From Bacillota bacterium (GTDB taxonomy: Bacteria; Bacillota; Limnochordia; Darwinibacteriales; Darwinibacteriaceae), in assembly GCA_012837385.1 (NCBI GenBank), contig DURH01000031.1:1-64000 (forward strand): DNA of 64,000 nt. The letters are read 5' to 3'. The position numbers and the translations under genes were made by a program. The notes under the pieces are model-generated. The model was not told where the DNA came from and did no database searches. It saw nothing but the letters and a program-made list of their open reading frames with translations. Shown here piece after piece: positions 44,404-53,779 of the stretch (within the stretch, counting starts at the first letter, position 1; the number at the start of each line of letters is the position of its first letter).

Positions 44404-45707
44404 AGCCTTTGTCCTCCCTCGGGAAGGATTTGAACTTCCTCTAAATGGCGGAAGGCATCGTAGGTGCTGATAATAACCTCCTCACCCTCTTCCAGGCCCC
44501 CGAGGATTTGCACCGCATTCCCTTGAAGCAGTCCAAACTGCACGTTGCGCTTTACTGCCTTGCTGCCCTCGATCACGTAGACAAAGAGCTGCTGCCCGCT
44601 GGTTAGATAAGCACCCCGGGGCAGATAGAGGCTGTCTTCATGCAGGTGCAGGTGAATATCTGCGGTCACAGAACTATTGGGGCGCAGGTGGGGCACTTCT
44701 TCCAGAAAGTCCACCCTAACCAACACAGTGGGCCCGTCGTTGCCCTGCTTAGCTTGGGGGGCAATGTAAGTCACTTTCCCCTCATAGCTGGACTGTCCCC
44801 AGCTCACCGTCACCGGAGTCCCCAGTCCAAACCGCTCTGTTTGTCCTGGAGGCACCTGCAGTTCCACCACTTGCCTCTGCAGGTCAGCCAACTCGCCCAG
44901 TTCCTGGTGGGCAGTGACCGTGCGGTTATTGGGCAGCTTCAGGGACAGAATGCGGCCGGCAAATTCCGCGGTGACTAGGAAACCGTCCATCTTCTCCTGG
45001 GCTTTCGCCAGTTTCTCTTCACTGATGGCAATCTTCTTGAGGATGGCGGCGCGCTCAGCTTCATGCCTGGCCAGCAGCAGTTCCAGTTCCCATTCGCTTT
45101 GGGTGATGCGGCGCTTAGCAGTCTCCACCGCCTGCTCCGCCCTTTCCAGCTCCACACGGGGGATGGAGCCGTAATCATAGAGCACTTTCTGAAGCTCTAA
45201 ATTCTCCTCAGCCTCGGTGAGCTGTTCTTTGGCTTCCAGCACTTTCAGGCGCTCCGCCTCCAGCTCCCGCTCGTGCACAACTTTCTTTTGGGCCAGTTCC
45301 GCCTCGGCTTCGCTCAGTTCCGTCTCTGCAGAGTTCTTCTCACTCACTACCTCTGCCGAATACAGGCAGAAAAGGGGAGCCCCCGCTTCAACATCCTGCC
45401 CCTCTTGGACAAAGACTTCTTCAATGGTGCCGGCAACTTTAGGCGCGATCACCACTACCTTCTCTGGAATAATCGTCCCTTTAGCGGTGAGGGTTTCTAG
45501 GAAGTCCTGCACCCCTACGGGCGCGTAAGTATAAAAGTTGAGGACGAAACTCTCCTGTTTGGGGATGAAAAAGTAATAGGCTCCGAAGGCAATGAGGCCG
45601 ATCACAGCCGCGGTGAACAAGATCAGGCTCAGCTGCCTCCTGCCGCCTTGGGCCCTGCGCTTGTTCTGCTGTTTCCGGAACCTTTCGGGAACAATTGGTT
45701 CGCTCAT
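44400..45707 (-). CDS. MacA/HlyD-like periplasmic adaptor protein
   Basis: Adaptor of a tripartite efflux pump, 435 residues. One N-terminal membrane helix (about residues 25-48) anchors it. It then has a barrel-sandwich (lipoyl-like) half VVVIAPKVAGTIEEVFVQEGQDVEAGAPLF, a long helical hairpin (~residues 110-245, rich in Glu/Ala/Leu heptads) and a beta-barrel plus membrane-proximal C-terminus. The hairpin tip is near YDYGSIPRVELERA. ATG at 45707 (MSEPIVPERF) with GGAGGAGG upstream is chosen over the track start. First gene of the operon adaptor-ATPase-TolC-TolC-permease-permease. Confidence 0.88.
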   Translation of the reverse strand: MSEPIVPERFRKQQNKRRAQGGRRQLSLILFTAAVIGLIAFGAYYFFIPKQESFVLNFYTYAPVGVQDFLETLTAKGTIIPEKVVVIAPKVAGTIEEVFVQEGQDVEAGAPLFCLYSAEVVSEKNSAETELSEAEAELAQKKVVHERELEAERLKVLEAKEQLTEAEENLELQKVLYDYGSIPRVELERAEQAVETAKRRITQSEWELELLLARHEAERAAILKKIAISEEKLAKAQEKMDGFLVTAEFAGRILSLKLPNNRTVTAHQELGELADLQRQVVELQVPPGQTERFGLGTPVTVSWGQSSYEGKVTYIAPQAKQGNDGPTVLVRVDFLEEVPHLRPNSSVTADIHLHLHEDSLYLPRGAYLTSGQQLFVYVIEGSKAVKRNVQFGLLQGNAVQILGGLEEGEEVIISTYDAFRHLEEVQILPEGGQRL

Positions 45708-45863
45708 GGACTTGACCTCCTCCGGAGTACCTTTCTCGAGACGATTACCGGCTCCTGTTGTGAATTGCTGGATTCGCCGGGAACCAGCGTTCGGATTGCG
45801 ACAAGCTTCACTTCTACAGCGTTTTTCCATTTCCTGCGCACTCCCGGTTACCTTTGGCGCGCC

Positions 45864-45901
45864 AAAAAAAGCCAGGATTCACAGCTGCTGAATCCTGGCT
45901 T
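45864..45901 (-). terminator. Rho-independent terminator after the aldo/keto reductase gene
   Basis: AGCCAGGATTCA pairs with TGAATCCTGGCT (12-bp stem, 7-base loop) and is followed on the minus strand by a run of T. It lies 7 bases past the reductase stop and separates it from the export operon. Confidence 0.85.
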
Positions 45902-45907
45902 GCTTCT

Positions 45908-46852
45908 TTAGGCGAGGATTTTCTCGATCTTTTCGAGCATATCCTGGCTCAATTCTACTTCCACTGCTTTGACATTTGCCTCAATCTGGTCGGGACGGGA
46001 AGCGCCGACTAAGGCGCTGGCTACATTGGGCTGGCGCAGCACCCAAGCCAGGGCCAGTTCCACTAAGGAGATCCCTGCTTCACCAGCCAGGTCCTGCAGG
46101 GCATCTACTTTCTCGATTACCCCCGAGTCAATGAGCTCCTTAACCCACTGGTTAATCTCGGGATTGGCACCCCTTGTTCCTTCGGGGATGCGCCCGCCTC
46201 TGTACTTCCCAGTGAGCACCCCCTGGGCCAGCGGGGAGAAGACGATTTGGCCGATCCCGTGTTTTTCACAAACGGGAATGATCTCTGGTTCGATGTAGCG
46301 GTTGAGCAGGTTATAAACAGGCTGGTTCACCACGATGCGGTCCAGCAGGTAGCGGTCGGCAATGCGCACGGCTTCTTCAATCTGCGCCGCCGTCCACTGG
46401 CTGACCCCCACATAGAGCACCTTGCCCTGGCGCACAAGATCATCAATGGTGCGCAGCGTCTCGTCAACAGGTGTTTCAGGATCATAGCGATGACAGTAGA
46501 AGATGTCCACATAGTCGAGATCCATCCGCTTCAAGCTGGCATGGAGCTGCTCGAATACATGCTTGCGGGACAGCCCCCGGTCGTTGGGTCCATCGCCCAT
46601 GGGCCAGAAAGCTTTTGTGGTTATCACATAGGACTCCCGGGGAAAGACGCGCAGTGCTTCAGCCATTACCCTTTCCCCTTCGCCCCGCTCATAGACATTG
46701 GCGGAATCAAAAGAGTTGATGCCCAGCTCGTAAGCACGGCGGATGGTTCTTACCGCGGTATCATCCTCCACCGTCTTCCCATAGGTGAGCCAGCTCCCAA
46801 GAGAGATTTCGCTTACCTTTAAACCCGTGCGGCCTAATCTGCGGTACTTCAC
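45908..46852 (-). CDS. Aldo/keto reductase
   Basis: NADPH-dependent oxidoreductase of 314 residues with TIM-barrel fold. The catalytic tetrad is visible: Asp in NSFDSANVYERGEGE with its Tyr, Lys in ESYVITTKAFWP and His in IFYCHRYDPETPVDE; C-terminal cofactor-binding VASALVGASRPDQIEANVKAV is present. The sequence resembles the beta-subunit-of-potassium-channel-like group of bacterial AKRs. GTG start with AAAGGGG upstream. Native substrate is unknown. Confidence 0.92.
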   Translation of the reverse strand: MKYRRLGRTGLKVSEISLGSWLTYGKTVEDDTAVRTIRRAYELGINSFDSANVYERGEGERVMAEALRVFPRESYVITTKAFWPMGDGPNDRGLSRKHVFEQLHASLKRMDLDYVDIFYCHRYDPETPVDETLRTIDDLVRQGKVLYVGVSQWTAAQIEEAVRIADRYLLDRIVVNQPVYNLLNRYIEPEIIPVCEKHGIGQIVFSPLAQGVLTGKYRGGRIPEGTRGANPEINQWVKELIDSGVIEKVDALQDLAGEAGISLVELALAWVLRQPNVASALVGASRPDQIEANVKAVEVELSQDMLEKIEKILA

Positions 46853-46885
46853 TTCAACATCCCCTTTCTTTATTGTGTTCGACCA

Positions 46886-49800
46886 TTACCCCTCGCCAAA
46901 GGCGCTGGATAACATGAGTTTGATCCGGTTCAGCTGATTAACCTCGCTGGCCCCAGGATCATAGTCTATTGCCACTATGTTACTATCTGGATAAGCCTTC
47001 TTCAAGCCCCTAAGCAAACCCTTTCCCGTGACATGGTTGGGGAGGCAGGCAAAGGGCTGCATACAGACTATGTTTTTTACACCACTCTCAATCAAGTCGA
47101 TCATCTCGCCTGTGAGAAACCAGCCCTCGCCGGTCTGATGCCCTAAGGAAATCAGCTTGGAGGCATTTCTAGCCAGTTCCTGAATGAGTTTAGGTGGTGT
47201 AAAGCTCCTGCTTTTTGCCAGCACTTCCTTGGCAGTGCGGCGGTAAAACTCAATAATCCCAATGAGCGCTCCTCCACCCAGAGCTTCGATTCTCCTCCCC
47301 GCCAAGTACCTATATTTAAAGCTCAAACCCAGGAGGGAATAGAGCAGAAAGTCGATGAGATCAGGCACTACCGCTTCTGCACCCTCGGCTTCCACCAAAC
47401 TGACAATATCGTTATTGGCAGTGGGATGATACTTAACCAAGATCTCCCCCACCAAGCCCACCTTGGGCTTGTGCTGGCGCACTGTCTCTAAGGAGTCGAA
47501 CTCCTCCACCATCTTGGTGATGTTCTTCTTGAACCTCTTGGGAGAATAGGAACGCAGGGACAGCTTGCAGATTTCATTCCACTTCTCATAGAGCAGATTC
47601 GCGGAACCAGACACCTTTTCATAGGGGCGCACCCGGTACAAGCACCGCATTAAGAGATCGCCGTATACCAGGGCCATCATCCCCCGATGCAGCATGGGCA
47701 CGGTGATTTTGAAACCTGGGTTCTTCTCAAAACCCTGCGCACTCAAAGAGATCACTGGTACCTGGGGGAAACCCGCGTCTTGCAGAGCTTTACGGATAAA
47801 GCCAATGTAGTTTGTGGCCCTACAGCCGCCTCCAGTCTGGCTGATAATTACCGTGGTATTGTGCACATCATACTCCCCTGAGTTCAACGCTTTGAGGAGC
47901 TGCCCCACCACAATAATCGCGGGGTAGCAGGCATCATTGTTCACGTATTGCAGGCCCACATCCACCGCCTCTTTGTCCATGGCTGGGCACACCACCATGT
48001 TATAGCCAGAAAGGCGAAAGGCCTCCTGCAGCAGCTGAAAGTGGATGGGAGCCATCTGGGGAACGATAATGGTATGGCTCTCCTTCATAGGCTTAGTGAA
48101 GAGCTTTCTGATATAGCGGTAATCCTCCCCAGTTGGCTTACGCCCTTGGCGCTTCCTTTCCAAAATCGCGGCTTTTAGTGACCGGAGCCTGATCCTGGCT
48201 GCACCTAGATTGCTGATCTCATCGATTTTCAGGCAGGTGTAAATCTTAGAGCGGGCATGTAAGATTTCCTGCACTTGGTCAGTAGTAACTGCGTCCAGGC
48301 CGCAGCCGAAGGAGTTGAGCTGCACCAGTTCCAGGTCTTCTTCCTGGGAGACAAAACTGCCCGCGGCATACAGCCTAGAATGATACGCCCACTGATCCAC
48401 CACCCTCAGAGGCCTGGGTACCTGGCCTAAATGGGCCACGGAATCTTCAGTTAGCACGGCCCAACCCAGCTCATTAACGAGTTGGGGAATGCCGTGGTTG
48501 ATCTCTGGGTCTAAATGGTAGGGGCGCCCCGCCAAGACAATCCCCTGTAGGCCCTGGTCCTTGAGGTAGGCCAGGGTTTCTTCCCCTTTCTGCCTGATTT
48601 CAGCCCGATAACTCTGCAGTTCAGCCCAGGCCTTATCAACTGCCGTTTTGATCTCCGCCAGCTCAATCCCCAAATGGGCAAACTCTTCATACAAGCGCTC
48701 CGTTAAGCGCGCTTGATGGTGGAAGGGAAGGAACGGATACATAAACTTCACAGCGGACGTTTGAACCTGTCCCACGTTGTTGTTAATCACTTCGGGATAT
48801 GAGATGACGATAGGGCAGTTGAAGTGATTATCCGCTTCCTGCTGCTCCCTTTGTTCATGGGTGAGGCAGGGGTAAAAGATTAGATCCACTCCCTGATCCA
48901 CCAGGTCTACTATATGGCCGTGGGCCAGCTTGGCAGGATAGCACACCGATTCCGACGGGATGGTTTCCATGCCCTTTTCATAGAGCTCCTTGGACGACCT
49001 GGAGGACAGTACAACGGAGAAGCCCAGTTCTGTAAAGAAGGTGAACCAGAAGGGATAGTCCTCGTACATGTTCAAAACCCTGGGAATGCCAATGCGTCCC
49101 CTGGGAGCCTCAGCAGGATCCAGGGGCTCATAGACAAACAGCCTCTCATAGCAGTAATCAAAGAGGTTGGGCAGTTCCCGCCCACGCCGCTCCCCTCCTG
49201 CCCCCTTACTGCAGCGGTTGCCGGAGATGTAGCGCCGTCCTCGGCCAAAGTGGTTGATGGTGAGCAGACAGTGATTGGAGCAGCCCTTACACCTGGTATG
49301 CTGGGTCTCCAGGGATAAGCCCTCTAGGGCTTCCCGGCTCAGGAGAGTAGACTGATAGCCCTCCACATACCTTTCCTTGGCCAGGAGCGCCGCGCCAAAG
49401 GCGCCCATCAAGCCTGCAATATCGGGCCGCACTACTTCCCGTTCCGTGAGGAGCTCAAAGGCCCGCAGCACTGCGTCGTTGCAGAACGTTCCCCCCTGCA
49501 CCACCACTTTGCTGCCTAAATCATCTTTGCTCCTGAGCTTAATCACCTTAAAGAGCGCGTTTTTCACCACGGAGTATGCCAAACCCGCGGAGATATCGCC
49601 CACCGCCGCGCCTTCCCTTTGGGCCTGCTTCACCCTAGAGTTCATAAACACGGTGCAGCGGGAGCCCAAATCGACGGGATGGGAAGCTAACAAAGCTTCC
49701 TTGGTGAACTCCTCAATACTCAGATTTAAGGAAAAAGCAAAGGTCTCCAAAAAAGAACCACAGCCTGAAGAGCAGGCCTCATTGAGCAGGATCTCATCGA

Positions 49801-51106
49801 TGGCTGCATCCTTGATCCTCAGGCATTTCATATCCTGCCCGCCAATATCCAAGATAAAATCCACGCCTGGCAGGAAGAAATCAGCTGCCTTGTAGTGGGC
49901 TACTGTTTCGATCTCCCCTAGGTCTACCTGCAGCGCAGCCTTGATTAGCCCTTCACCATAGCCGGTAACAAGAGAGTTGGCTATCCAAGCACCTTGGGGC
50001 AGTACGCTGTACAGCTGCAGAACCGCTCGGCGCACCGACTTCAGGGGACTGCCCTCATTACTGCCGTAGTAGCTGAAAAGGATAGCCCCCTCTTCATCAA
50101 TCAGGGCCGCCTTGGTAGTGGTGGAGCCCACATCCAACCCTAAGAAGCATTTGCCCCTAAAGCTCTGGAGTTCCCTCCGGCCTGCAGCCTGTCGGCTGTG
50201 CCGAGTTTGGAAGGCAGCCAGCTCTGCCTCAGTGGAAAACAAAGCAGGCAGCCGCTGCGTCTCTGCCATTTGCAGACCCTCCGTGCGCTGCACACGCTCC
50301 ATGAGCTTGGCAAAGGGCAGAGATTCGCTGTCCATGGAAGAGAGGGCGGCGCCGATGGCGATATAAAGCTGGGAGTGTTCAGGAAAGATCACCTGACCCT
50401 CACCGAGATCCAGGGTCTCAATAAAGCGCTTCCTCAGTTCCGAAAGGAAGCAGAGGGGCCCGCCTAAGAAAGCTACTCTGCCCCTAATGGGCCGGCCACA
50501 GGCGAGACCACTCACTGTCTGCACCACTACCGCCTGAAATATGGACGCCGCGATATCTTCCCGCGCGGCTCCTTCGTTCAGCAGCGGCTGAATATCGCTC
50601 TTGGCAAACACGCCGCAGCGGGCGGCGATGGGATAGAGGGTGCGGTAACCCTTGGCCAGCTCATTCAGGCCAGCAGCATCGGTACGCAGCAGTACCGCCA
50701 TCTGGTCAATAAAAGAACCTGTACCACCTGCACAGATGCCGTTCATACGCTGTTCGATACCGCCTCGCAGAAAAGTGATCTTGGCATCCTCGCCCCCCAG
50801 TTCAATAACCACATCGGTTTCAGGATGAAAGGTTTGGATAGCTTTGGTCCCGGCGATCACTTCCTGCACAAAATCAGCGCCTAGATGCTCTGCTACGGCG
50901 ATCCCGCCTGAGCCCGTGATGGATACAGTGATCTCGTCTTCCTGATAACGCTCATATGCTTGGGTAAGGAGGTTGACCACTGCCGCTTTAATCTCGGCAT
51001 AATGCCGCTCATATCTGGAGAAAACTACCTCTTGGTTCTCGTCCATAATAACAAGTTTGACGGTTGTGGAACCCACGTCAATACCCATGTGCACTACTCT
51101 GCCCAA
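46886..51106 (-). CDS. Large 2-hydroxyacyl-CoA dehydratase activase-like protein
   Basis: A ~1406-residue protein fusing two BcrA/BadF-type ATPase domains (residues ~7-255 and ~323-580) with a DUF2229-type region and a C-terminal HgdB-like/COG3581 region. Both ATPase halves show [18 protein letters not shown] phosphate loops and cluster-type cysteines (ICAGGTGSF and SSGCGSF), plus [10 protein letters not shown] and [11 protein letters not shown] further cysteine group, RCKGCSNHC and NRCSKGAGG, lies near residues 610-640. Related proteins use ATP to inject electrons into dehydratases. The start is ambiguous: TTG at 51106 has GGAGG nine bases upstream; ATG (MGIDVGS) is 18 bases in. The true substrate and partner are unknown. 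Confidence 0.83.
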   Translation of the reverse strand: MGRVVHMGIDVGSTTVKLVIMDENQEVVFSRYERHYAEIKAAVVNLLTQAYERYQEDEITVSITGSGGIAVAEHLGADFVQEVIAGTKAIQTFHPETDVVIELGGEDAKITFLRGGIEQRMNGICAGGTGSFIDQMAVLLRTDAAGLNELAKGYRTLYPIAARCGVFAKSDIQPLLNEGAAREDIAASIFQAVVVQTVSGLACGRPIRGRVAFLGGPLCFLSELRKRFIETLDLGEGQVIFPEHSQLYIAIGAALSSMDSESLPFAKLMERVQRTEGLQMAETQRLPALFSTEAELAAFQTRHSRQAAGRRELQSFRGKCFLGLDVGSTTTKAALIDEEGAILFSYYGSNEGSPLKSVRRAVLQLYSVLPQGAWIANSLVTGYGEGLIKAALQVDLGEIETVAHYKAADFFLPGVDFILDIGGQDMKCLRIKDAAIDEILLNEACSSGCGSFLETFAFSLNLSIEEFTKEALLASHPVDLGSRCTVFMNSRVKQAQREGAAVGDISAGLAYSVVKNALFKVIKLRSKDDLGSKVVVQGGTFCNDAVLRAFELLTEREVVRPDIAGLMGAFGAALLAKERYVEGYQSTLLSREALEGLSLETQHTRCKGCSNHCLLTINHFGRGRRYISGNRCSKGAGGERRGRELPNLFDYCYERLFVYEPLDPAEAPRGRIGIPRVLNMYEDYPFWFTFFTELGFSVVLSSRSSKELYEKGMETIPSESVCYPAKLAHGHIVDLVDQGVDLIFYPCLTHEQREQQEADNHFNCPIVISYPEVINNNVGQVQTSAVKFMYPFLPFHHQARLTERLYEEFAHLGIELAEIKTAVDKAWAELQSYRAEIRQKGEETLAYLKDQGLQGIVLAGRPYHLDPEINHGIPQLVNELGWAVLTEDSVAHLGQVPRPLRVVDQWAYHSRLYAAGSFVSQEEDLELVQLNSFGCGLDAVTTDQVQEILHARSKIYTCLKIDEISNLGAARIRLRSLKAAILERKRQGRKPTGEDYRYIRKLFTKPMKESHTIIVPQMAPIHFQLLQEAFRLSGYNMVVCPAMDKEAVDVGLQYVNNDACYPAIIVVGQLLKALNSGEYDVHNTTVIISQTGGGCRATNYIGFIRKALQDAGFPQVPVISLSAQGFEKNPGFKITVPMLHRGMMALVYGDLLMRCLYRVRPYEKVSGSANLLYEKWNEICKLSLRSYSPKRFKKNITKMVEEFDSLETVRQHKPKVGLVGEILVKYHPTANNDIVSLVEAEGAEAVVPDLIDFLLYSLLGLSFKYRYLAGRRIEALGGGALIGIIEFYRRTAKEVLAKSRSFTPPKLIQELARNASKLISLGHQTGEGWFLTGEMIDLIESGVKNIVCMQPFACLPNHVTGKGLLRGLKKAYPDSNIVAIDYDPGASEVNQLNRIKLMLSSAFGEG

Positions 51107-51182
51107 CCACAACTGCCTCCATTTCTGCGAAATCCTTAACGATCATTAATATGCACTTCGGGGAAGCGCCATCATTTATTGA

Positions 51183-51211
51183 ATTATCTCTTCACCGTTG
51201 TTCTCCTTCAA
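51183..51211 (-). promoter_or_regulatory. Candidate promoter of the activase-like gene
   Basis: Minus strand TTGAAG and GATAAT at 17-base spacing, about 77 bases upstream of the TTG start, in the 188-base gap after merR. Confidence 0.4.
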
Positions 51212-51242
51212 TTTTTCGCATCAATGAAGGGAGGAGCGTACG

Positions 51243-51276
51243 AAAAAGGAGCCAGCCCACTACTGAACCGGCTCCT
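51243..51276 (-). terminator. Terminator after the MerR/TipAS gene
   Basis: AGGAGCC and GGCTCCT form a 7-bp stem with a 16-base loop, followed by TTTTT on the minus strand, starting 19 bases past the stop. Confidence 0.65.
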
Positions 51277-51294
51277 AAGAACGGAAAACCACCA

Positions 51295-52056
51295 TTATTT
51301 CTTGGCATAGGCTGCGATGGCGTCCCGGAGAAACTCAGCTGCCCCCTGCCCAGCATGATCATCATAGTAAGCAGTGAAGCGCTCATCGGCCACATACATC
51401 TCCCCCAGGCCTGCGTGGGCTTCTTTGGAGTAGGTGGGCCAGAAGAAGCTCAGCCACTTGCGGTGCAGCTCGGCAATCTTCAAGCCCGCTGGCCCCGCAG
51501 GATCCTCCTTGCCCAAGGCCGCCGCCAGAGAGTCAATAATCTCCCTGCTCAGCCTGTCTACTTCTGCATACTCCTCTTCGGTGAGATTCATGAGCTTGGC
51601 GTTGGACGAATCCACCGCCGCATCGCCCCATCTCTCCCTAGCTTCTTTTCCGTATTTCTCTTCATTGTCCCGAATCAGCTTTTCCTTAAAGCCAATGAAC
51701 CTGTCTTGATCACTCATGGGTGTTCCTCCTTCCAGGGCAGCCAAGGTCTGCTCTACGTTTTTCAGCAGCAGATCCAACTGCCTCTTTCTTGCTAGGAGCT
51801 GTTCACGGTGCTCCAGCAAAGCCTGTTTTTCGTCGAAGTCAGGTGACTCCATCAGCTTCTTAATGGTCCGCAGATCCACTCCCAATTCTCGATAGAGCAA
51901 GATCTGCTGCAGACGGCTCACTTCCTCTTGGCCATACATTCTATAGCCGGCTTCATTGGTCCAGGCGGGCTTGAGCAAATCGATCTGGTCGTAATAGCGC
52001 AGGGTGCGGCCGCTCACCCCCGCGATATCACCCAACTGCTTCACTGTATACTCCAT
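51295..52056 (-). CDS. MerR family regulator with TipAS ligand-binding domain
   Basis: A 253-residue transcription regulator. Residues 1-~70 form a winged helix-turn-helix (YTVKQLGDIAGVSGRTLRYYDQIDLLKPAWTNEAGYRMY), then a coiled dimerisation helix (~70-115) and a TipAS-type antibiotic/ligand-binding domain (~125-250). Members such as Mta and TipA sense hydrophobic drugs and activate efflux and their own gene. ATG start preceded by AGGAGGTGATTTC. Its promoter has a 19-bp spacer containing a perfect operator palindrome, so autoregulation is likely. No transporter gene lies directly next to it. Confidence 0.9.
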   Translation of the reverse strand: MEYTVKQLGDIAGVSGRTLRYYDQIDLLKPAWTNEAGYRMYGQEEVSRLQQILLYRELGVDLRTIKKLMESPDFDEKQALLEHREQLLARKRQLDLLLKNVEQTLAALEGGTPMSDQDRFIGFKEKLIRDNEEKYGKEARERWGDAAVDSSNAKLMNLTEEEYAEVDRLSREIIDSLAAALGKEDPAGPAGLKIAELHRKWLSFFWPTYSKEAHAGLGEMYVADERFTAYYDDHAGQGAAEFLRDAIAAYAKK

Positions 52057-52075
52057 GAAATCACCTCCTGAACTC

Positions 52076-52106
52076 AGTATAAACCTTGACGCAGCGTCAA
52101 GGTCAA
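52076..52106 (-). promoter_or_regulatory. MerR-type promoter and operator upstream of its own gene
   Basis: Minus strand TTGACC, a 19-base spacer, TATACT. The long spacer contains the perfect 19-base inverted repeat CCTTGACGCTGCGTCAAGG (positions 52084-52102), the hallmark of MerR-activated promoters, where the protein untwists the spacer. Confidence 0.82.
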
Positions 52107-52113
52107 GGGCAAA

Positions 52114-52137
52114 ATAAAAAAAGGCGCATACGCGCCT
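52114..52137 (-). terminator. Terminator after the ferritin-like gene
   Basis: AGGCGC and GCGCCT form a 6-bp stem with loop GTAT, followed by seven T on the minus strand, 22 bases past the stop. Confidence 0.8.
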
Positions 52138-52158
52138 AAGCCTAGAAAGGAACGAGCC

Positions 52159-52602
52159 CTACTGTTCCCGTTTCTCCGTTTCCATCCTCTCCTTAAAGCG
52201 CTTCAGATGATCGTGGTCTGTGCTCATAATCTCGGAAACAAGCACTTGGCTCTGGGGATCCAGCTCGTCAATGCGGTCTTCATAGGCGTGTACTCCCCGA
52301 TCTTCGCCTGTATAAACCTGCTGCAATAGATGAGCAGGCCCCCTTAAGGCATTGATCTTCGACCACAGGCCGGCCATGGTTCCCGCCATACCTGCACTGG
52401 TGATAGGGGTCCCTCCCAGCTCTTTAATGCGCTGAGCTAAGAGCCTGGCATGTTCTTCATGGTCTGCGGCAAACTGCTGCAGCATCTCCCTCACCTGCTC
52501 ATCGCCCTGCAGAGCCTGGGTCTCTTTGTAGATCTCCATGGCCATGAGTTCGCCCTTGAGCAGTTCGTTGAGAGTGTCAATATACCCCTGTTGTTCTCCC
52601 AT
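52159..52602 (-). CDS. Ferritin-like domain protein (DUF2383-like)
   Basis: A 147-residue, all-helical protein of the ferritin-like superfamily. Helix 1 carries the Glu ligand (GELMAMEIYKE), helix 2 the EEH motif (DHEEHARLL), helix 3 GEDRGVHAYEDRID and helix 4 STDHDHLKRFKER, consistent with a diiron four-helix bundle. Similar proteins occur in anaerobes and spore-formers and bind iron or scavenge oxidants; function is not settled. ATG start with CAGGAGGCGGG upstream. It is divergent from lplA. Confidence 0.78.
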   Translation of the reverse strand: MGEQQGYIDTLNELLKGELMAMEIYKETQALQGDEQVREMLQQFAADHEEHARLLAQRIKELGGTPITSAGMAGTMAGLWSKINALRGPAHLLQQVYTGEDRGVHAYEDRIDELDPQSQVLVSEIMSTDHDHLKRFKERMETEKREQ

Positions 52603-52665
52603 CTTCCCGCCTCCTGTTTTCCCTTAGTGTGTGGTTAGTGCTGCCCAAACATGAGACGGGAAACA

Positions 52666-52694
52666 TTGACAGCCTCTCTCTGCCAACGTAAGAT
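52666..52694 (+). promoter_or_regulatory. Promoter of lplA
   Basis: TTGACA and TAAGAT are separated by 17 bases, 31 bases before the lplA ATG. The -35 is perfect; the -10 matches four of six. Confidence 0.65.
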
Positions 52695-52725
52695 GTTCTT
52701 ACAGATACGGAAAAGAGGTGGCACC

Positions 52726-53712
52726 ATGATCCGCATTGTGAACGAACATACCGACCCCAGGATCAACCTGGCGGTAGAAGAGTACGCCCTCAACTACCTG
52801 GATCCGCAGGAAGACTATGTGATCCTCTGGCAGAACGAACCCACCGTGGTGGTGGGGCGCAACCAGAACACTGTAGCTGAGGTGAACGGCCCCTTCATCA
52901 AGGAGCGGGGCATCAATGTGGTGCGCAGGCTTTCTGGGGGCGGAGCGGTTTACCATGATTTTGGCAACCTCAACTTCACCTTTATCGTGGACAGCGACAA
53001 GGACGTGGTGAGCAACTTTGAATACTTCACCAAGCCGGTCATCCAGGCTTTAGCCAGCCTCGGGGTGAAGGCGGAGTTTTCTGGGCGCAATGATATTACC
53101 ATTGACGGCAAGAAGTTCTCAGGCAATGCCCAATACTGGTCCAAGAACCGCCTGCTCCACCACGGCACAATCATGTTTAACTCCGATTTGGATGTGCTCC
53201 AGGAAGCCCTCAATGTGAAGGCGGACAAGCTCCAATCCAAGGGAGTGAAATCGGTGCGCAGCCGGGTAACCAACATTTACCCCTACCTGCCCAGCCCCAT
53301 TTCCATCGATGATTTCAAGGAAACCCTTTTGAAATTCCTGATCCCAGGGGGGAAGCGGCAGGACTACATCCTCTCAGCAGAGGAATGGGCCGTTATCCAC
53401 CGTTTGAAGGATGAGCGTTATGCCCAGTGGGAATGGAACTACGGTGCTTCCCCAGACTGCGAGATGGAAAAGGAGCGGCGCTTTGCCGGCGGGAAGCTTG
53501 AGCTCAAGCTCAACGTGGTGGATGGGCTAATTCAAGATTTGAGCATCTTCGGCGATTTCTTCGGACGCCGCGATGTGGCGGAACTGGAAAGGGCGCTGAA
53601 CGGCAGGCAGTACCGGGAAGAAGCGGTTGCCCAGGTTTTGGATGGCCTGGAGTTTGAGGAATACTTTGTTGGCATCAGCAGAACAGAGTTTCTGCAGTGC
53701 CTGTTTGACTGA
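52726..53712 (+). CDS. lplA: Lipoate-protein ligase
   Basis: Activates free lipoate with ATP and attaches it to the lysine of lipoyl domains such as that of PDH E2. The 328-residue product has RRLSGGGAVYHDFGNLNFTFI (adenylate-binding loop) and GRNDITIDGKKFSGNAQ (catalytic Lys), with a C-terminal accessory domain (residues ~245-328). ATG at 52726 (MIRIVNEHTDPR) with GAGGTGG upstream is preferred over the track start 25 codons earlier. It converges on the pdh operon across a shared hairpin terminator, so the enzyme and its target are neighbours. Confidence 0.94.
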   Translation: MIRIVNEHTDPRINLAVEEYALNYLDPQEDYVILWQNEPTVVVGRNQNTVAEVNGPFIKERGINVVRRLSGGGAVYHDFGNLNFTFIVDSDKDVVSNFEYFTKPVIQALASLGVKAEFSGRNDITIDGKKFSGNAQYWSKNRLLHHGTIMFNSDLDVLQEALNVKADKLQSKGVKSVRSRVTNIYPYLPSPISIDDFKETLLKFLIPGGKRQDYILSAEEWAVIHRLKDERYAQWEWNYGASPDCEMEKERRFAGGKLELKLNVVDGLIQDLSIFGDFFGRRDVAELERALNGRQYREEAVAQVLDGLEFEEYFVGISRTEFLQCLFD

Positions 53713-53730
53713 TTTGAGCATCGAATAAGG

Positions 53731-53766
53731 AAAGCGGGCCAGAGTTTAAGCTCTGGCCCGCTTTTT
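53731..53766. terminator. Bidirectional terminator between lplA and lpdA
   Basis: A 14-bp perfect stem AAAGCGGGCCAGAG with a 6-base loop, followed by TTTTT on the plus strand and preceded by A-rich sequence. It can end both the lplA and the pdh transcripts. Confidence 0.87.
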
Positions 53767-53779
53767 GCTTGCTGCCCGT

